Origin: an uncultured Bacilli bacterium
Lineage (GTDB): Bacteria > Bacillota_I > Bacilli_A > RF39 > UBA660
Length of the DNA stretch: 33,266 nucleotides
Direction: 5' to 3'
Assembly: GCA_947625535.1 (NCBI GenBank)
Contig: CANQOR010000017.1
Location: 1-33,266 of the forward strand
The notes under the pieces were generated by a model, which was not told where the DNA came from, ran no database searches, and saw only the letters and a list, made by a program, of their open reading frames with translations. Positions 1 to 8,358 of the stretch are shown here, piece after piece; within the stretch, counting starts at the first letter, position 1, and each line of letters starts with the position of its first letter. Position numbers and translations under genes: made by a program.

Positions 1-5
1 ATAAA

Positions 6-28
6 AGAGAAAATATTGCATTTTCTCT
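6..28 (-). terminator. Second terminator-like hairpin downstream of the activase gene
   Basis: Nine-base arms (6-14 and 20-28) enclose a five-base loop, and on the minus strand they are followed by a short T-rich run. It lies about 65 bases beyond the main terminator of the 95-4318 gene, so it could be a backup terminator or could belong to whatever lies left of the window. Confidence 0.4.
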
Positions 29-81
29 AGATATTGCAACAAATTAACATTAATTGCATTTTACTATTAAACTAAGTTAAA

Positions 82-111
82 AAAATATTAAGATTTATTT
101 CTTAATATTTT
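82..111 (-). terminator. Rho-independent terminator of the activase gene
   Basis: An 11-bp perfect inverted repeat (82-92 with 101-111) has an 8-base loop and is followed on the minus strand by a run of seven T. The stop codon TAA at 95-97 sits in the loop, so the last codons of the gene form one arm. The stem is purely A/T except for one G-C pair, but its length and T-run make it convincing. Confidence 0.7.
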
Positions 112-3100
112 CTTTAGCTACAGTAAGCATTAACTTAATACGATTAATTTGATTAGTATGACTAGCTCCTGGATCATAATCAATAGCTACTATATTAGCT
201 TCCTTATAAAGAGATCTAATCTTTTTAATAACACTCTTACCTACAATATGATTAGGTAAACAAGCAAATGGTTGAACACATACTATATTAGTAACACCAT
301 CTTTAATAAGTTCTACCATTTCAGCTGTTAAAAACCAACCTTCTCCTGTTTGATTGCCGGTAGATAAAATACCATTAACATTATCTGCTAAATGATAAAT
401 ATTAGTTACATCGCGATACCTAGTACCTTTTAAAGCACTCTTAACTGGTTTTTCATATTTATCAATAATATCTAAAGCTGTCTTATTAAATAAAGCAGGT
501 AATTTCTTTGTTTTAAATAACTTTTCTTTAACAATAGAATTATAACAACAATACTTAACAAAACCCATTAATTCAGGAGAGAATACTTCTGCTCCTTCAG
601 CTTCTAACTTCAATACTAAATCATCATTAGCAAAAGCATGATACTTAACTAATATTTCACCTACTATACCAACTTTAGGTTTATTAACTAATTTAACATT
701 AATATTATTAAAATCATCTACCATCTTTTTAATATTACTTTTATATTCATTAATATGACCATTTTTAATTGATTCACATACTCTCTTTAACCATTTATTA
801 TATAACTTTTCACTATCCCCTTTATGTACTTCATAAGGTCTTGTTGCATATAAAAGTTTAGCTAACAAATCACCATATACAACAGCTTGTGCTGCTTTAT
901 TAATAAATGATAAAGTAAATTTAAATGCTTGTTCTTTTTCTAAACCAGAAGCATTTAAAGATATAATAGATACTTTAGCAAATCCCGCATCTTTTAAAGC
1001 TTTTCTAATAAGTCCTATATAATTAGTAGCCCTACATCCTCCACCTGTTTGAGTAATCATAACAGTTGTTTTATCTAAATCATATTTACCACTCTTTAAA
1101 GCATAAATTAACTGTCCTATAACTATAATAGCTGGATAACAAGCATCATTATTAACATATTTTAATCCTGTTTCTACCGTCTTATCAGTAGTCTTTCTAA
1201 GATATACAGCATTATATCCTTCACTATTTAATAAACTTTCAAAGATAGGCATATGATTTGGTGACATATCTGGAAATAAAATAGTATTATTCTTTTCATT
1301 TTCTTTAAAATAATTCTTTTGATAATTATATGGTTTATACTTTGTACTATCATTTAATCTTTTATTCATTGAAGCTATTAAAGATCTTATTCTTATTTTA
1401 ACAGCTCCTAAGTTATTAATTTCATCTATTTTAATAGTAGTATATAAACGATTATTAGCTTTTAATATTTCTTCTGCTTGATCAGTAACAATCGCATCTA
1501 ATCCACAACCAAAAGAATTTAATTCTACTAATTCTAAATTATTATATTGACTAACTACATCAGCAGCATTATATACACGTGAATGATAAGACCATTGATC
1601 TACTACTCTTAATTTAGATTTAATCTTACTTAAATGACATATTGAATCTTCAGTTAATACTGCTAAACCTAAACTATTTATCATCGTATCTATTCCATGA
1701 TTAACTTCTTTATCTAAATGATAAGGTCTACCAGCTAAAACAATAGCTTTTTCATTATGTTCATTAACATAGTTAATAAACTCTTCTCCTTTTTTACGTA
1801 CATCTTCTTTATATTTATTAAGTTCTATAATACCTTTATGTATTGCCTTTTTAAGTTCATCATGTGTAAAATGATATTCTTTAAATTCAGGTATTTCTAA
1901 AAATCTTTGATATAATTTATCTTCTTCCATAGGTAAAAAAGGATTTATATACTTAATATTATTCTTACTTAATTCTTCCATATTTAATTTAATAGCTTCT
2001 GAATAACTTTGGACAATAGGACAATTATAGTGATTATCAGAGGTTAAAAATTCATCTCTTTCATACATTAAACATGGATAAAATATTGTTTTAACTCCTT
2101 TACTTATTAAATTCATAATATGACCATGAACTAATTTAGCCGGATAACAAACTGATTCACTAGGCATTGACTCAATACCAGTTTCATATAATTTACGATT
2201 AGAAGTATCACTTAATATAACTTTAAATCCTAATTCACTAAATATCGTAAACCATAAAGGATAATTTTCATACATATTTAATACTCTTGGTATACCTATT
2301 TCTCCTCTATAAGGATTATCTATATTCTTATAACTAAATAATCTATCATACTTCCAAGCATACATATTAGGTAACATATTATGACTACCATTATTACCAC
2401 TACCTTTTTCACATCTATTACCAGATATAAAAACTTTTTTATCAAACATATTAACTGTTAATGCACAATGGTTTTCACAACCCTTACATCTTGTATGACT
2501 TGTTTTAATTTGTAAATTATTTATTTGTTCTAAATTAAGTATAGAACTAACTACTTCTTTATCATCATATTGTTTATAATTATTTAATGCTATTAAAGCT
2601 ATTCCATAAGCTCCCATTAAACCAGCTATATCAGGTCTTATTACTTCTTTACCAGTAATAATTTCAAAAGCTCTTAATACAGCATCATTTAAGAATGTTC
2701 CCCCTTGAACAACTATTTTATTCCCTAAACTACTAATATCTCTTATTTTCATAACTTTAGTTATAGCATTTTTAATTACTGAATAAGCTAAACCTGCAAA
2801 TATATCTGCTAAAGGTCGACCTTCTTTTTGTGTTTGTTTTATCTTAGAATTCATAAATACTGTACATCTAGAACCTAAATCAATAGGACTTTTTGAAGTA
2901 ATAGCTAATTTAACAAACTCATTAACATCTATTCCTAAAGATTTAGCTAATGTTTCTATAAAAGAACCACACCCTGAAGAACAAGCTTCATTAAGCATAA
3001 TACTGTTTACAGAATTATCCTTAATTTTAATATATTTCATATCTTGTCCACCAATATCTATAATACTTTCAACACCTGGTAAAAAGTAGTTAGCTGCTTC

Positions 3101-4318
3101 AAAATGTGAAATAGTTTCTACTTCTGAAATATCTAAATTAAAAGCTGTTTTAATTAACATTTCTCCATAACCAGTAGAACCAGCATTACGTATAATAATA
3201 CCTTTAGATAATTGATTATATAAAGTACATAACATATCTTTAATAGTATCAACAGGTGTTCCTTTATTACTTCGATAATCTTCATATAATAAATTACCTT
3301 TATCATCTATTAACACTAATTTAGCTGTAGTAGAACCAGCATCTATTCCTATAAAAGCATCACCTTTATATTTACTTAAATCTTTTCTTTTTACTTTATA
3401 TTCACTATGTCTTAAAACAAATTTATTATAATCTTTTTCATCTTTAAATAAAGGTTCTAAACTATTAGAAGTTTCTTCTTTAAAATTCTTAAGTTTTACT
3501 AATATATCTTCTACTTCACTCTTAGTATAATATTTACGATTAACTTTATCTAAAATAGCTCCCATACATACAAATAAATTAGCATCTTTAGGAGATATAA
3601 CTTCTTCATCTTTTAAATTAAGTGTTTTAACAAATCTATCTTTTAATACAGATAAATAATTTAAAGGTCCTCCTAAAAAGATAACATTGCCTCTAATAGG
3701 TTTACCACAAGCTAAACCACTAATAGTTTGATTAACTACAGCTTGCATTATAGATAAAGCAATATCTTCTTTTCTAACTCCTTCATTTAATAAAGGTTGA
3801 ACATCTGTTTTAGCAAATACACCACAACGAGATGCAATTGGATAAATAGTATCTCCTTTTAAAGCTAAATCGTTTAAACCACTAGTTGTAGTATTTAATA
3901 AAATAGCCATTTGATCTAGAAAAGCTCCCGTACCTCCTGCACAAGAACCATTCATTCTTTGTTCTATAGTTTGATCAAAATATATAATCTTGGCATCTTC
4001 TCCCCCAAGTTCTATAGCTACATTAGTTTGACTAGCATATTCTTGAATAGCATTTTTACAAGCAATAACTTCTTGTACAAAAGGTATTTTTAAATACTTA
4101 GCTACTGAAATAGAGCCACTACCAGTAAATACTAAAGAAAACTTACAATCTTCATCATACTTCTTTAAAGCATTCTTAAATAAACCTATTATTGTTTTCT
4201 TAGTATTAGATAAATGTCTTTTATAAGCTTTATATAAAACATTATATTTATTATCCATTATAACTAACTTAACTGTTGTTGATCCAATATCAACACCAAT
4301 CTTATAATTTTTAATCAT
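95..4318 (-). CDS. Two-headed 2-hydroxyacyl-CoA dehydratase activase-type protein (BadF/BcrA ATPase + DUF2229 + HgdB-like C-terminus)
   Basis: Proteins of this family hydrolyse ATP to inject an electron into 2-hydroxyacyl-CoA or benzoyl-CoA-type dehydratases in anaerobes. The sequence (1407 aa) shows two consecutive ASKHA ATPase domains. The first spans about 1-260, with phosphate loop GSTT at 12-15, C126 in GSCAGGTGAF and C165 in SRCGVF. The second spans about 320-580, with GIDAGSTTAK at 324-333, C446/C450 and C485 in SRCTVF. A Cys-rich segment follows (C611, C614, C618, C636), then a DUF2229-like region and a C-terminal HgdB-like part with a CVQPFACLPNH motif. Length and order match the roughly 1400-residue fused activase proteins of Firmicutes. 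The start is set by GAGGTAG just upstream. No dehydratase subunits lie next to it, so the substrate is unknown, and a role in general redox or [4Fe-4S] chemistry is equally possible. Confidence 0.93.
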   Translation of the reverse strand: MIKNYKIGVDIGSTTVKLVIMDNKYNVLYKAYKRHLSNTKKTIIGLFKNALKKYDEDCKFSLVFTGSGSISVAKYLKIPFVQEVIACKNAIQEYASQTNVAIELGGEDAKIIYFDQTIEQRMNGSCAGGTGAFLDQMAILLNTTTSGLNDLALKGDTIYPIASRCGVFAKTDVQPLLNEGVRKEDIALSIMQAVVNQTISGLACGKPIRGNVIFLGGPLNYLSVLKDRFVKTLNLKDEEVISPKDANLFVCMGAILDKVNRKYYTKSEVEDILVKLKNFKEETSNSLEPLFKDEKDYNKFVLRHSEYKVKRKDLSKYKGDAFIGIDAGSTTAKLVLIDDKGNLLYEDYRSNKGTPVDTIKDMLCTLYNQLSKGIIIRNAGSTGYGEMLIKTAFNLDISEVETISHFEAANYFLPGVESIIDIGGQDMKYIKIKDNSVNSIMLNEACSSGCGSFIETLAKSLGIDVNEFVKLAITSKSPIDLGSRCTVFMNSKIKQTQKEGRPLADIFAGLAYSVIKNAITKVMKIRDISSLGNKIVVQGGTFLNDAVLRAFEIITGKEVIRPDIAGLMGAYGIALIALNNYKQYDDKEVVSSILNLEQINNLQIKTSHTRCKGCENHCALTVNMFDKKVFISGNRCEKGSGNNGSHNMLPNMYAWKYDRLFSYKNIDNPYRGEIGIPRVLNMYENYPLWFTIFSELGFKVILSDTSNRKLYETGIESMPSESVCYPAKLVHGHIMNLISKGVKTIFYPCLMYERDEFLTSDNHYNCPIVQSYSEAIKLNMEELSKNNIKYINPFLPMEEDKLYQRFLEIPEFKEYHFTHDELKKAIHKGIIELNKYKEDVRKKGEEFINYVNEHNEKAIVLAGRPYHLDKEVNHGIDTMINSLGLAVLTEDSICHLSKIKSKLRVVDQWSYHSRVYNAADVVSQYNNLELVELNSFGCGLDAIVTDQAEEILKANNRLYTTIKIDEINNLGAVKIRIRSLIASMNKRLNDSTKYKPYNYQKNYFKENEKNNTILFPDMSPNHMPIFESLLNSEGYNAVYLRKTTDKTVETGLKYVNNDACYPAIIVIGQLIYALKSGKYDLDKTTVMITQTGGGCRATNYIGLIRKALKDAGFAKVSIISLNASGLEKEQAFKFTLSFINKAAQAVVYGDLLAKLLYATRPYEVHKGDSEKLYNKWLKRVCESIKNGHINEYKSNIKKMVDDFNNINVKLVNKPKVGIVGEILVKYHAFANDDLVLKLEAEGAEVFSPELMGFVKYCCYNSIVKEKLFKTKKLPALFNKTALDIIDKYEKPVKSALKGTRYRDVTNIYHLADNVNGILSTGNQTGEGWFLTAEMVELIKDGVTNIVCVQPFACLPNHIVGKSVIKKIRSLYKEANIVAIDYDPGASHTNQINRIKLMLTVAKENIKK

Positions 4319-4364
4319 ATTTACTACCTCTTTTACTGCTTAAAATAATAAATCGACTTCTTAT

Positions 4365-4373
4365 ATTATACCA
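4365..4373 (-). promoter_or_regulatory. Extended -10 promoter of the activase gene
   Basis: On the minus strand the sequence reads TGGTATAAT, a consensus extended -10 element, about 47 bases before the start codon. No good -35 hexamer is present at 17-bp spacing, as expected for a TGn-type promoter. Confidence 0.65.
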
Positions 4374-4386
4374 CAATTAAAATAAG

Positions 4387-5763
4387 TTATTTTATCTTAT
4401 AAACTAAATCCCTATCTACTAAAACTATTGGATCTTTCTTAAACCATTCTGGTAAACTATCTACATCTTCTATATCAGCATCATGATAATCATCTAAATA
4501 AAAACAATTAGTACCACCCATACCATTAACTAAATTATCTTCTAATAAATAACCATTTTCTTCTAAGTCTTCTCTCCATTTAGCTAATAAATCTCTTTGG
4601 GTAATTAATACTGGTTTACTTAGATATCTTTGTACTTCTATAGCACCAGTTACTTTACCATAATCATTTCTTTTAATTAACTCTTCATAATTCTTAATAA
4701 TCAAATATATATTAGGACAACTATCTTCTACCATAGAATACTTCTTATCAGAAAACTTTATTACATAATCACCTATTCTATATACATAAGAACAAGTTCC
4801 ACTACCTACCTTACTTATAACTTTAGTTTTAGTACTCTTTTCTAAATACATATAAGCATACTTCAAAAATTCATCTAATAACCCATTAGCTGAGATACTT
4901 TCTAATACATCTTCATAAAATAAACCTTCAAAAGGTTTTATTCTTTTACCAAAATCATTAATTATCTCCTTACTTAAATAATCTTTATAATCTCTATATA
5001 ATTGCCATTTATAATCTTTTGAAGTAACAAAATATCTATTAATATCTTCTATAAGTAATTCACGAAATAAAAATCTATCTTCTAAAGTAGCATAAGAATC
5101 TAATAAAGAACCTAAAGTATTTTTATTATAATTTCTTAATATAAACTCTTTAAATACTTGAAATAACTTAATATCATCTAAATTATTTATTACTAAAATA
5201 GCCATTTTAGATAAATAATTTTCATCCATTAATTCACCTTTACTATTTTTAAAATAACTTTCTACATCACTATAAATATTATAAAAATAATAAGCAAAAT
5301 CATCTAATATAACATACATAGTATGTTCTCTTATAATAATATTTTCATTATTAACTAATCTATTTAATATATCTTGACGATTATGATATAAAGCATATCT
5401 AAGTATTGAAAATATATTATCTAAATTAGCTAATAATAAACTATCTAAGTTTTTTAAAACAAAACTTAATCCCCAACTAGATTCTTCTATAAAACGATGA
5501 AAGAATCTATTATTAAATAAACAAGAGAAATCTTTTTCTAAGTATTCTAATCCATAATAAGCATATTCTTCTATATCATAAGTAATCATAAAGACATCAA
5601 AAGGAAAACTATTTTTAAGATCATTAAAAATAATTTTAATTATGTCTTTACGATAAGGTATAAACCTAAATTCATTCCATAAGTTTTCTCTATCTATATT
5701 AGATAAAGATTTTAAAAAACTTATATCCCCTATTTTAAGTTGTTTAATATATCTTTCTATCAT
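4387..5763 (-). CDS. Hypothetical protein with a C-terminal kinase-like glycine loop
   Basis: Not assignable to a named family by eye. The first 310 or so residues of this 458-aa protein look all-helical, rich in Leu, Asp, Tyr and Asn, with short HEAT-like helical stretches. The last 140 residues open like a protein kinase N-lobe: GSGTCSYVYRIGDYVIKF has a glycine-rich loop at about 320-326 and a lysine (K336) in the ATP-anchoring position. No HxD catalytic loop follows. The chain ends with VLVDRDLVYK, which could mimic the metal-binding Asp region. An atypical or inactive kinase or aminoglycoside-kinase-like fold is therefore possible but unproven. The start ATG at 5763 is chosen over an upstream in-frame codon because GGGGG lies six bases before it and a promoter lies just upstream. 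It is probably transcribed alone. Confidence 0.8.
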   Translation of the reverse strand: MIERYIKQLKIGDISFLKSLSNIDRENLWNEFRFIPYRKDIIKIIFNDLKNSFPFDVFMITYDIEEYAYYGLEYLEKDFSCLFNNRFFHRFIEESSWGLSFVLKNLDSLLLANLDNIFSILRYALYHNRQDILNRLVNNENIIIREHTMYVILDDFAYYFYNIYSDVESYFKNSKGELMDENYLSKMAILVINNLDDIKLFQVFKEFILRNYNKNTLGSLLDSYATLEDRFLFRELLIEDINRYFVTSKDYKWQLYRDYKDYLSKEIINDFGKRIKPFEGLFYEDVLESISANGLLDEFLKYAYMYLEKSTKTKVISKVGSGTCSYVYRIGDYVIKFSDKKYSMVEDSCPNIYLIIKNYEELIKRNDYGKVTGAIEVQRYLSKPVLITQRDLLAKWREDLEENGYLLEDNLVNGMGGTNCFYLDDYHDADIEDVDSLPEWFKKDPIVLVDRDLVYKIK

Positions 5764-5788
5764 TTTAATCCCCCAGAAAACAAAACGT

Positions 5789-5797
5789 ATTATATCA
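5789..5797 (-). promoter_or_regulatory. Extended -10 promoter of the 4387-5763 gene
   Basis: The minus strand reads TGATATAAT, giving a leader of about 20 bases before the ATG at 5763. This supports the shorter gene start. No clear -35 is seen. Confidence 0.65.
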
Positions 5798-5834
5798 TTA
5801 ACTATTTTACTTAGCAAAATTAAGTAATATAAAA

Positions 5835-5852
5835 AACCACTATTTAGTGGTT
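5835..5852 (-). terminator. Terminator overlapping the end of the HExxH gene
   Basis: Seven-bp arms AACCACT/AGTGGTT with loop AAAT are followed on the minus strand by TTTTTTAT. The gene's last three codons and its TAG stop lie inside the hairpin. Confidence 0.8.
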
Positions 5853-6214
5853 CTATGTAACATTAAATAATTATGTTCTGCTTTTACTGCTTTTTCTTCA
5901 CTTTCTTTTACATGCCATTCATATACTTCACCAATTTGATAATACATTTCATAAGCATGAACATATTCATGAATATTAATACATAATGTTTTTTCATCAA
6001 CTATTTCTGGTACTAATATTCTTATATCTCTTAAAATACCATCTTTATCTATTTTAGGAAATACTCCCCATCCTAAAGCATTAAATGGTATTCTATATCT
6101 TTTTACTCTTTTATCATTTTCTTTTAAATAATTAAAAAAATTTATATCTGTAATTCCTTCATATTCTAAAGCAACTAAGAATTCACTTTTCCAATAAGTT
6201 TCATCATTTATCAT
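5840..6214 (-). CDS. Small minigluzincin-like HExxH protein
   Basis: A 124-aa soluble protein with no signal peptide or membrane segment. The key feature is NIHEYVHAYE near residues 80-89. It is a zinc-binding HExxH helix (H82, E83, H86), followed about 20 residues later by an acidic helix (ESEEKAVKAE) that could supply the third Glu ligand. This is the arrangement of minigluzincin or ImmA/SprT-type peptidases. The exact family is not recognised, so substrate and activity are inference. The start at 6214 is chosen because GAGGTGAAC lies seven bases upstream, while an upstream in-frame codon has no such site. It lies 41 bases after the preceding gene and is probably co-transcribed with it. It ends in its own terminator. 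Confidence 0.75.
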   Translation of the reverse strand: MINDETYWKSEFLVALEYEGITDINFFNYLKENDKRVKRYRIPFNALGWGVFPKIDKDGILRDIRILVPEIVDEKTLCINIHEYVHAYEMYYQIGEVYEWHVKESEEKAVKAEHNYLMLHRTTK

Positions 6215-6255
6215 ATAGTTCACCTCGAAAAGATGTCTATATAATAACATATATT

Positions 6256-6690
6256 TTATAAATAAGTTTTTAATTTTTCTAAAGCATCTTCTTGCATATC
6301 AATATATTCACGAAGTAACTTTAAAATATCTTTATTAGTTCCTTTATGATTTAATAATTTTCTTCCTTCTATAATACCCATATTAGTACCTTGTATTAAA
6401 AGTTCTGCTATTTTAGAATTACTATCATTCATCATTAAATTCATTTCTATTCCATACCAAGTCATTACTTTATTTAAATTACTTGTTTCATGTGGTTTCT
6501 TATTACTATATTCAGGATATAACTTACATATTCTTTCTTTAATATCCATATATTTATCATATTGCTTTTTTAATACTTCTTTAAATTTTTTATCATCTAT
6601 TTTATCTATTATAAAGTAAATAGCATCAGCTCCCATACAAGCCCCTTTATGTAATTCATCTAATACATTAACTTCTTTATCTTTTGCCAT
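6256..6690 (-). CDS. Hypothetical helical-bundle protein (ferritin-like/DUF2383-like fold possible)
   Basis: 144 aa, predicted all-helical and soluble, with Met- and Lys-rich amphipathic helices (for example DAIYFIIDKIDDKKFKEVL, LLIQGTNMGIIEGRKLL and a C-terminal MQEDALEKLKTYL). The pattern of four helices of about 25 residues resembles spore-coat or DUF2383 ferritin-like bundles, but the ExxH iron ligands of true ferritins are absent. Function is unknown. The start at 6690 is fixed by GGAGGAG seven bases upstream. It follows the terminator of the T7SS operon and is probably the first gene of a two-gene unit with the HExxH gene. A weak TATAAA lies in the short upstream gap, but I cannot assign the promoter. 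Confidence 0.75.
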   Translation of the reverse strand: MAKDKEVNVLDELHKGACMGADAIYFIIDKIDDKKFKEVLKKQYDKYMDIKERICKLYPEYSNKKPHETSNLNKVMTWYGIEMNLMMNDSNSKIAELLIQGTNMGIIEGRKLLNHKGTNKDILKLLREYIDMQEDALEKLKTYL

Positions 6691-6746
6691 ATTTTCTCCT
6701 CCATTAATATTCTTAATAAAGAAAAAAATTTTATACATGAAATTTA

Positions 6747-6775
6747 AAAATCTCTAGATTTTTTCTAGAGATTTT
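6747..6775 (-). terminator. Terminator of the T7SS substrate operon
   Basis: Eleven-bp arms (AAAATCTCTAG with CTAGAGATTTT) enclose a short A-rich loop and are followed on the minus strand by a T-rich tract. The TAA stop of the last WXG100-like gene (6774-6776) lies at the base of the stem. Confidence 0.75.
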
Positions 6776-7073
6776 AAATACCACCAAGTTGATTACTTAC
6801 AGCAGCATCAGCTTCTTCATTTCTATTAGTTACATTATAAATATGAGTCTTCATATTAACTACATTATTATAAAATACTTCATAGTTTCTTCTTAGTTCT
6901 TGGTATCTAGCATTAGAACTTTCAGAACCAAGGCTTCGCCATCCTTCACCATATAATTCATTCATTGTTTTATCAATTGTATCAAATATTTCTTGAATAC
7001 TATCAGCAATTGATTTAATTGTATCAGCATATCCTCTTGCAGCTGCAAAATCGCTTTGTTCAAATTCAGACAT
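6774..7073 (-). CDS. WXG100-like T7SS protein, operon gene 7
   Basis: 99 aa, helix-turn-helix hairpin typical of ESAT-6/WXG100 proteins, which are exported as dimers by the EssC/EccC ATPase. The turn carries EGWRSLGS (W45), a degenerate WxG. The C-terminal helix ends with RNEEADAAVSNQL, reminiscent of the acidic tail used for T7 export, although a strict YxxxD/E is not present. There is no signal peptide. AAAGGAAG precedes the ATG. It lies 20 bases after the preceding WXG100 gene and is the last gene before the terminator, so the two are likely to be a heterodimer pair. Family membership rests on length, hairpin pattern and context. Confidence 0.82.
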   Translation of the reverse strand: MSEFEQSDFAAARGYADTIKSIADSIQEIFDTIDKTMNELYGEGWRSLGSESSNARYQELRRNYEVFYNNVVNMKTHIYNVTNRNEEADAAVSNQLGGI

Positions 7074-7093
7074 ATTAAACTTCCTTTCTCTTA

Positions 7094-7405
7094 TTAATTA
7101 TCAAATAAAGATCTACCTTCAGCAGCATTTGCTTCTTCAGCATCACTAAATGTATGAGCACCAGTAATAATCTTTTCACCTAATTCATTAATTAAATCTT
7201 TAAATGAATTTAAGTTATTAAGTTGTAATTCTACAGATTCATTAAAACTAGTAGCAGAAGCACCTCTCCAAATATCTAATAAGGCATTCTTACTAACTTT
7301 TAATTGATTAATTTGTCCTTCAAGTTGATTAGCTAATGCAACAGTGTTATTTCCTTGTTCCTCCATAACTTCTGGAGATACATATATACCATTTCCCATA
7401 GTCAT
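7094..7405 (-). CDS. WXG100 family T7SS protein, operon gene 6
   Basis: 103 aa with the classical WXG100 layout: a first helix (about 10-42), the turn IWRGASATSF with W46-R-G48, and a second helix from about 55 to 88. The tail FSDAEEANAAEG resembles the acidic T7 export tail. A GAGAGG ribosome site lies before overlapping candidate starts. ATG at 7405 is used, and ATG two codons later is possible. It probably dimerises with the next gene's product and is exported across the membrane by a T7SS machine encoded elsewhere. Confidence 0.87.
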   Translation of the reverse strand: MTMGNGIYVSPEVMEEQGNNTVALANQLEGQINQLKVSKNALLDIWRGASATSFNESVELQLNNLNSFKDLINELGEKIITGAHTFSDAEEANAAEGRSLFDN

Positions 7406-7457
7406 TCATCCTCTCTATCTTATTTATAACACACTTTACTTAAATTATAAACTTATT

Positions 7458-8342
7458 TTACTTTTCTTTTACATTACTTTTATACTTATGTAATAAACTT
7501 ACAAATTTACCAGCTGGTGTAGCTTTAGTATCTTTTACTTGTTCATATAACTCTTTATCAACATATTGTTTTTCAAGTTCATCTTCTTCCATATCACTAG
7601 TTGCTAATTCAAGCATTTCTTCCATAGATTCTTTATCTTGAATTTCATATGTAGTTGCTAATATTAAACCATTCTTAACTAAAGATATAGATGGTTTAAA
7701 GTCTTCTTTAGGTTCTTTTACATCATTAACAACTAACTCCATATTATATTCTTCTGCTATTTCTTTAGCTAACTCAATCTTTTTCTTTCTATCTTCTTTT
7801 TCTTCTTCAGTTTTTAAATCTTCTTCATTAGGTAAACTTAATACTAATACTGCTTCATCAGTCTTATTTAACTTATCTATCGTATCATCACTAAATAAGC
7901 CATCATCTAATAAAGAAGAAATAACTGCTAAAGGAATAGAACCTGCTGTAAAAGTCATACCTCCTTCACTAACAACAGAAGGTTTTTCAGTATTAAATCC
8001 TCCAAAACTACTAGGTCTATTATAGTAATTACCATCATAATTATAGCTAGGAGTATAACTTCCATTATTACCACCATTCTTATTACCACTAACTGAATCT
8101 TGTAATTCCGTATGTGTAGATACAACTGCATCTAAATACCTATTAGTTAATCTAAATTTAATATAAGTAGCAGAAACATTAGTAACAATAGCATCTTTAG
8201 CTCCTGCAAAATTAAAGTTATCATCGTTATCAGTATTATACTTATTAATACTATTTAATACTGTTTTAACATTATTCGAAAGAGATTTTATTGACTCAGA
8301 TACTGATTCAACACTATCTGTATCTAATAAAAACTTAGTCAT
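7458..8342 (-). CDS. T7SS-operon protein: helical N-terminus, Gly/Asn/Tyr linker, thioredoxin-like C-terminal domain
   Basis: 294 aa with no known name. Residues 1-85 are helical and could pair like a WXG100 protein, though no WxG is present. Residues 86-118 are a flexible linker rich in Gly, Asn, Tyr and Ser. A mildly hydrophobic stretch (about 130-150) follows. Residues 160-250 read as a beta-alpha-beta, then beta-beta-alpha pattern: AVLVLSL, a long helix (IELAKEIAEEYN), ELVVNDV, then KPSISLVKNGLILATTYEI with P217 where thioredoxins carry the cis-proline. No CxxC is present, so it would be redox-inactive. The fold call is mine from pattern alone. AGAAGGT precedes the ATG. It might be a structural or secreted partner of the neighbouring WXG proteins. 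Confidence 0.75.
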   Translation of the reverse strand: MTKFLLDTDSVESVSESIKSLSNNVKTVLNSINKYNTDNDDNFNFAGAKDAIVTNVSATYIKFRLTNRYLDAVVSTHTELQDSVSGNKNGGNNGSYTPSYNYDGNYYNRPSSFGGFNTEKPSVVSEGGMTFTAGSIPLAVISSLLDDGLFSDDTIDKLNKTDEAVLVLSLPNEEDLKTEEEKEDRKKKIELAKEIAEEYNMELVVNDVKEPKEDFKPSISLVKNGLILATTYEIQDKESMEEMLELATSDMEEDELEKQYVDKELYEQVKDTKATPAGKFVSLLHKYKSNVKEK

Positions 8343-8358
8343 TTAAATACCTTCTTTC

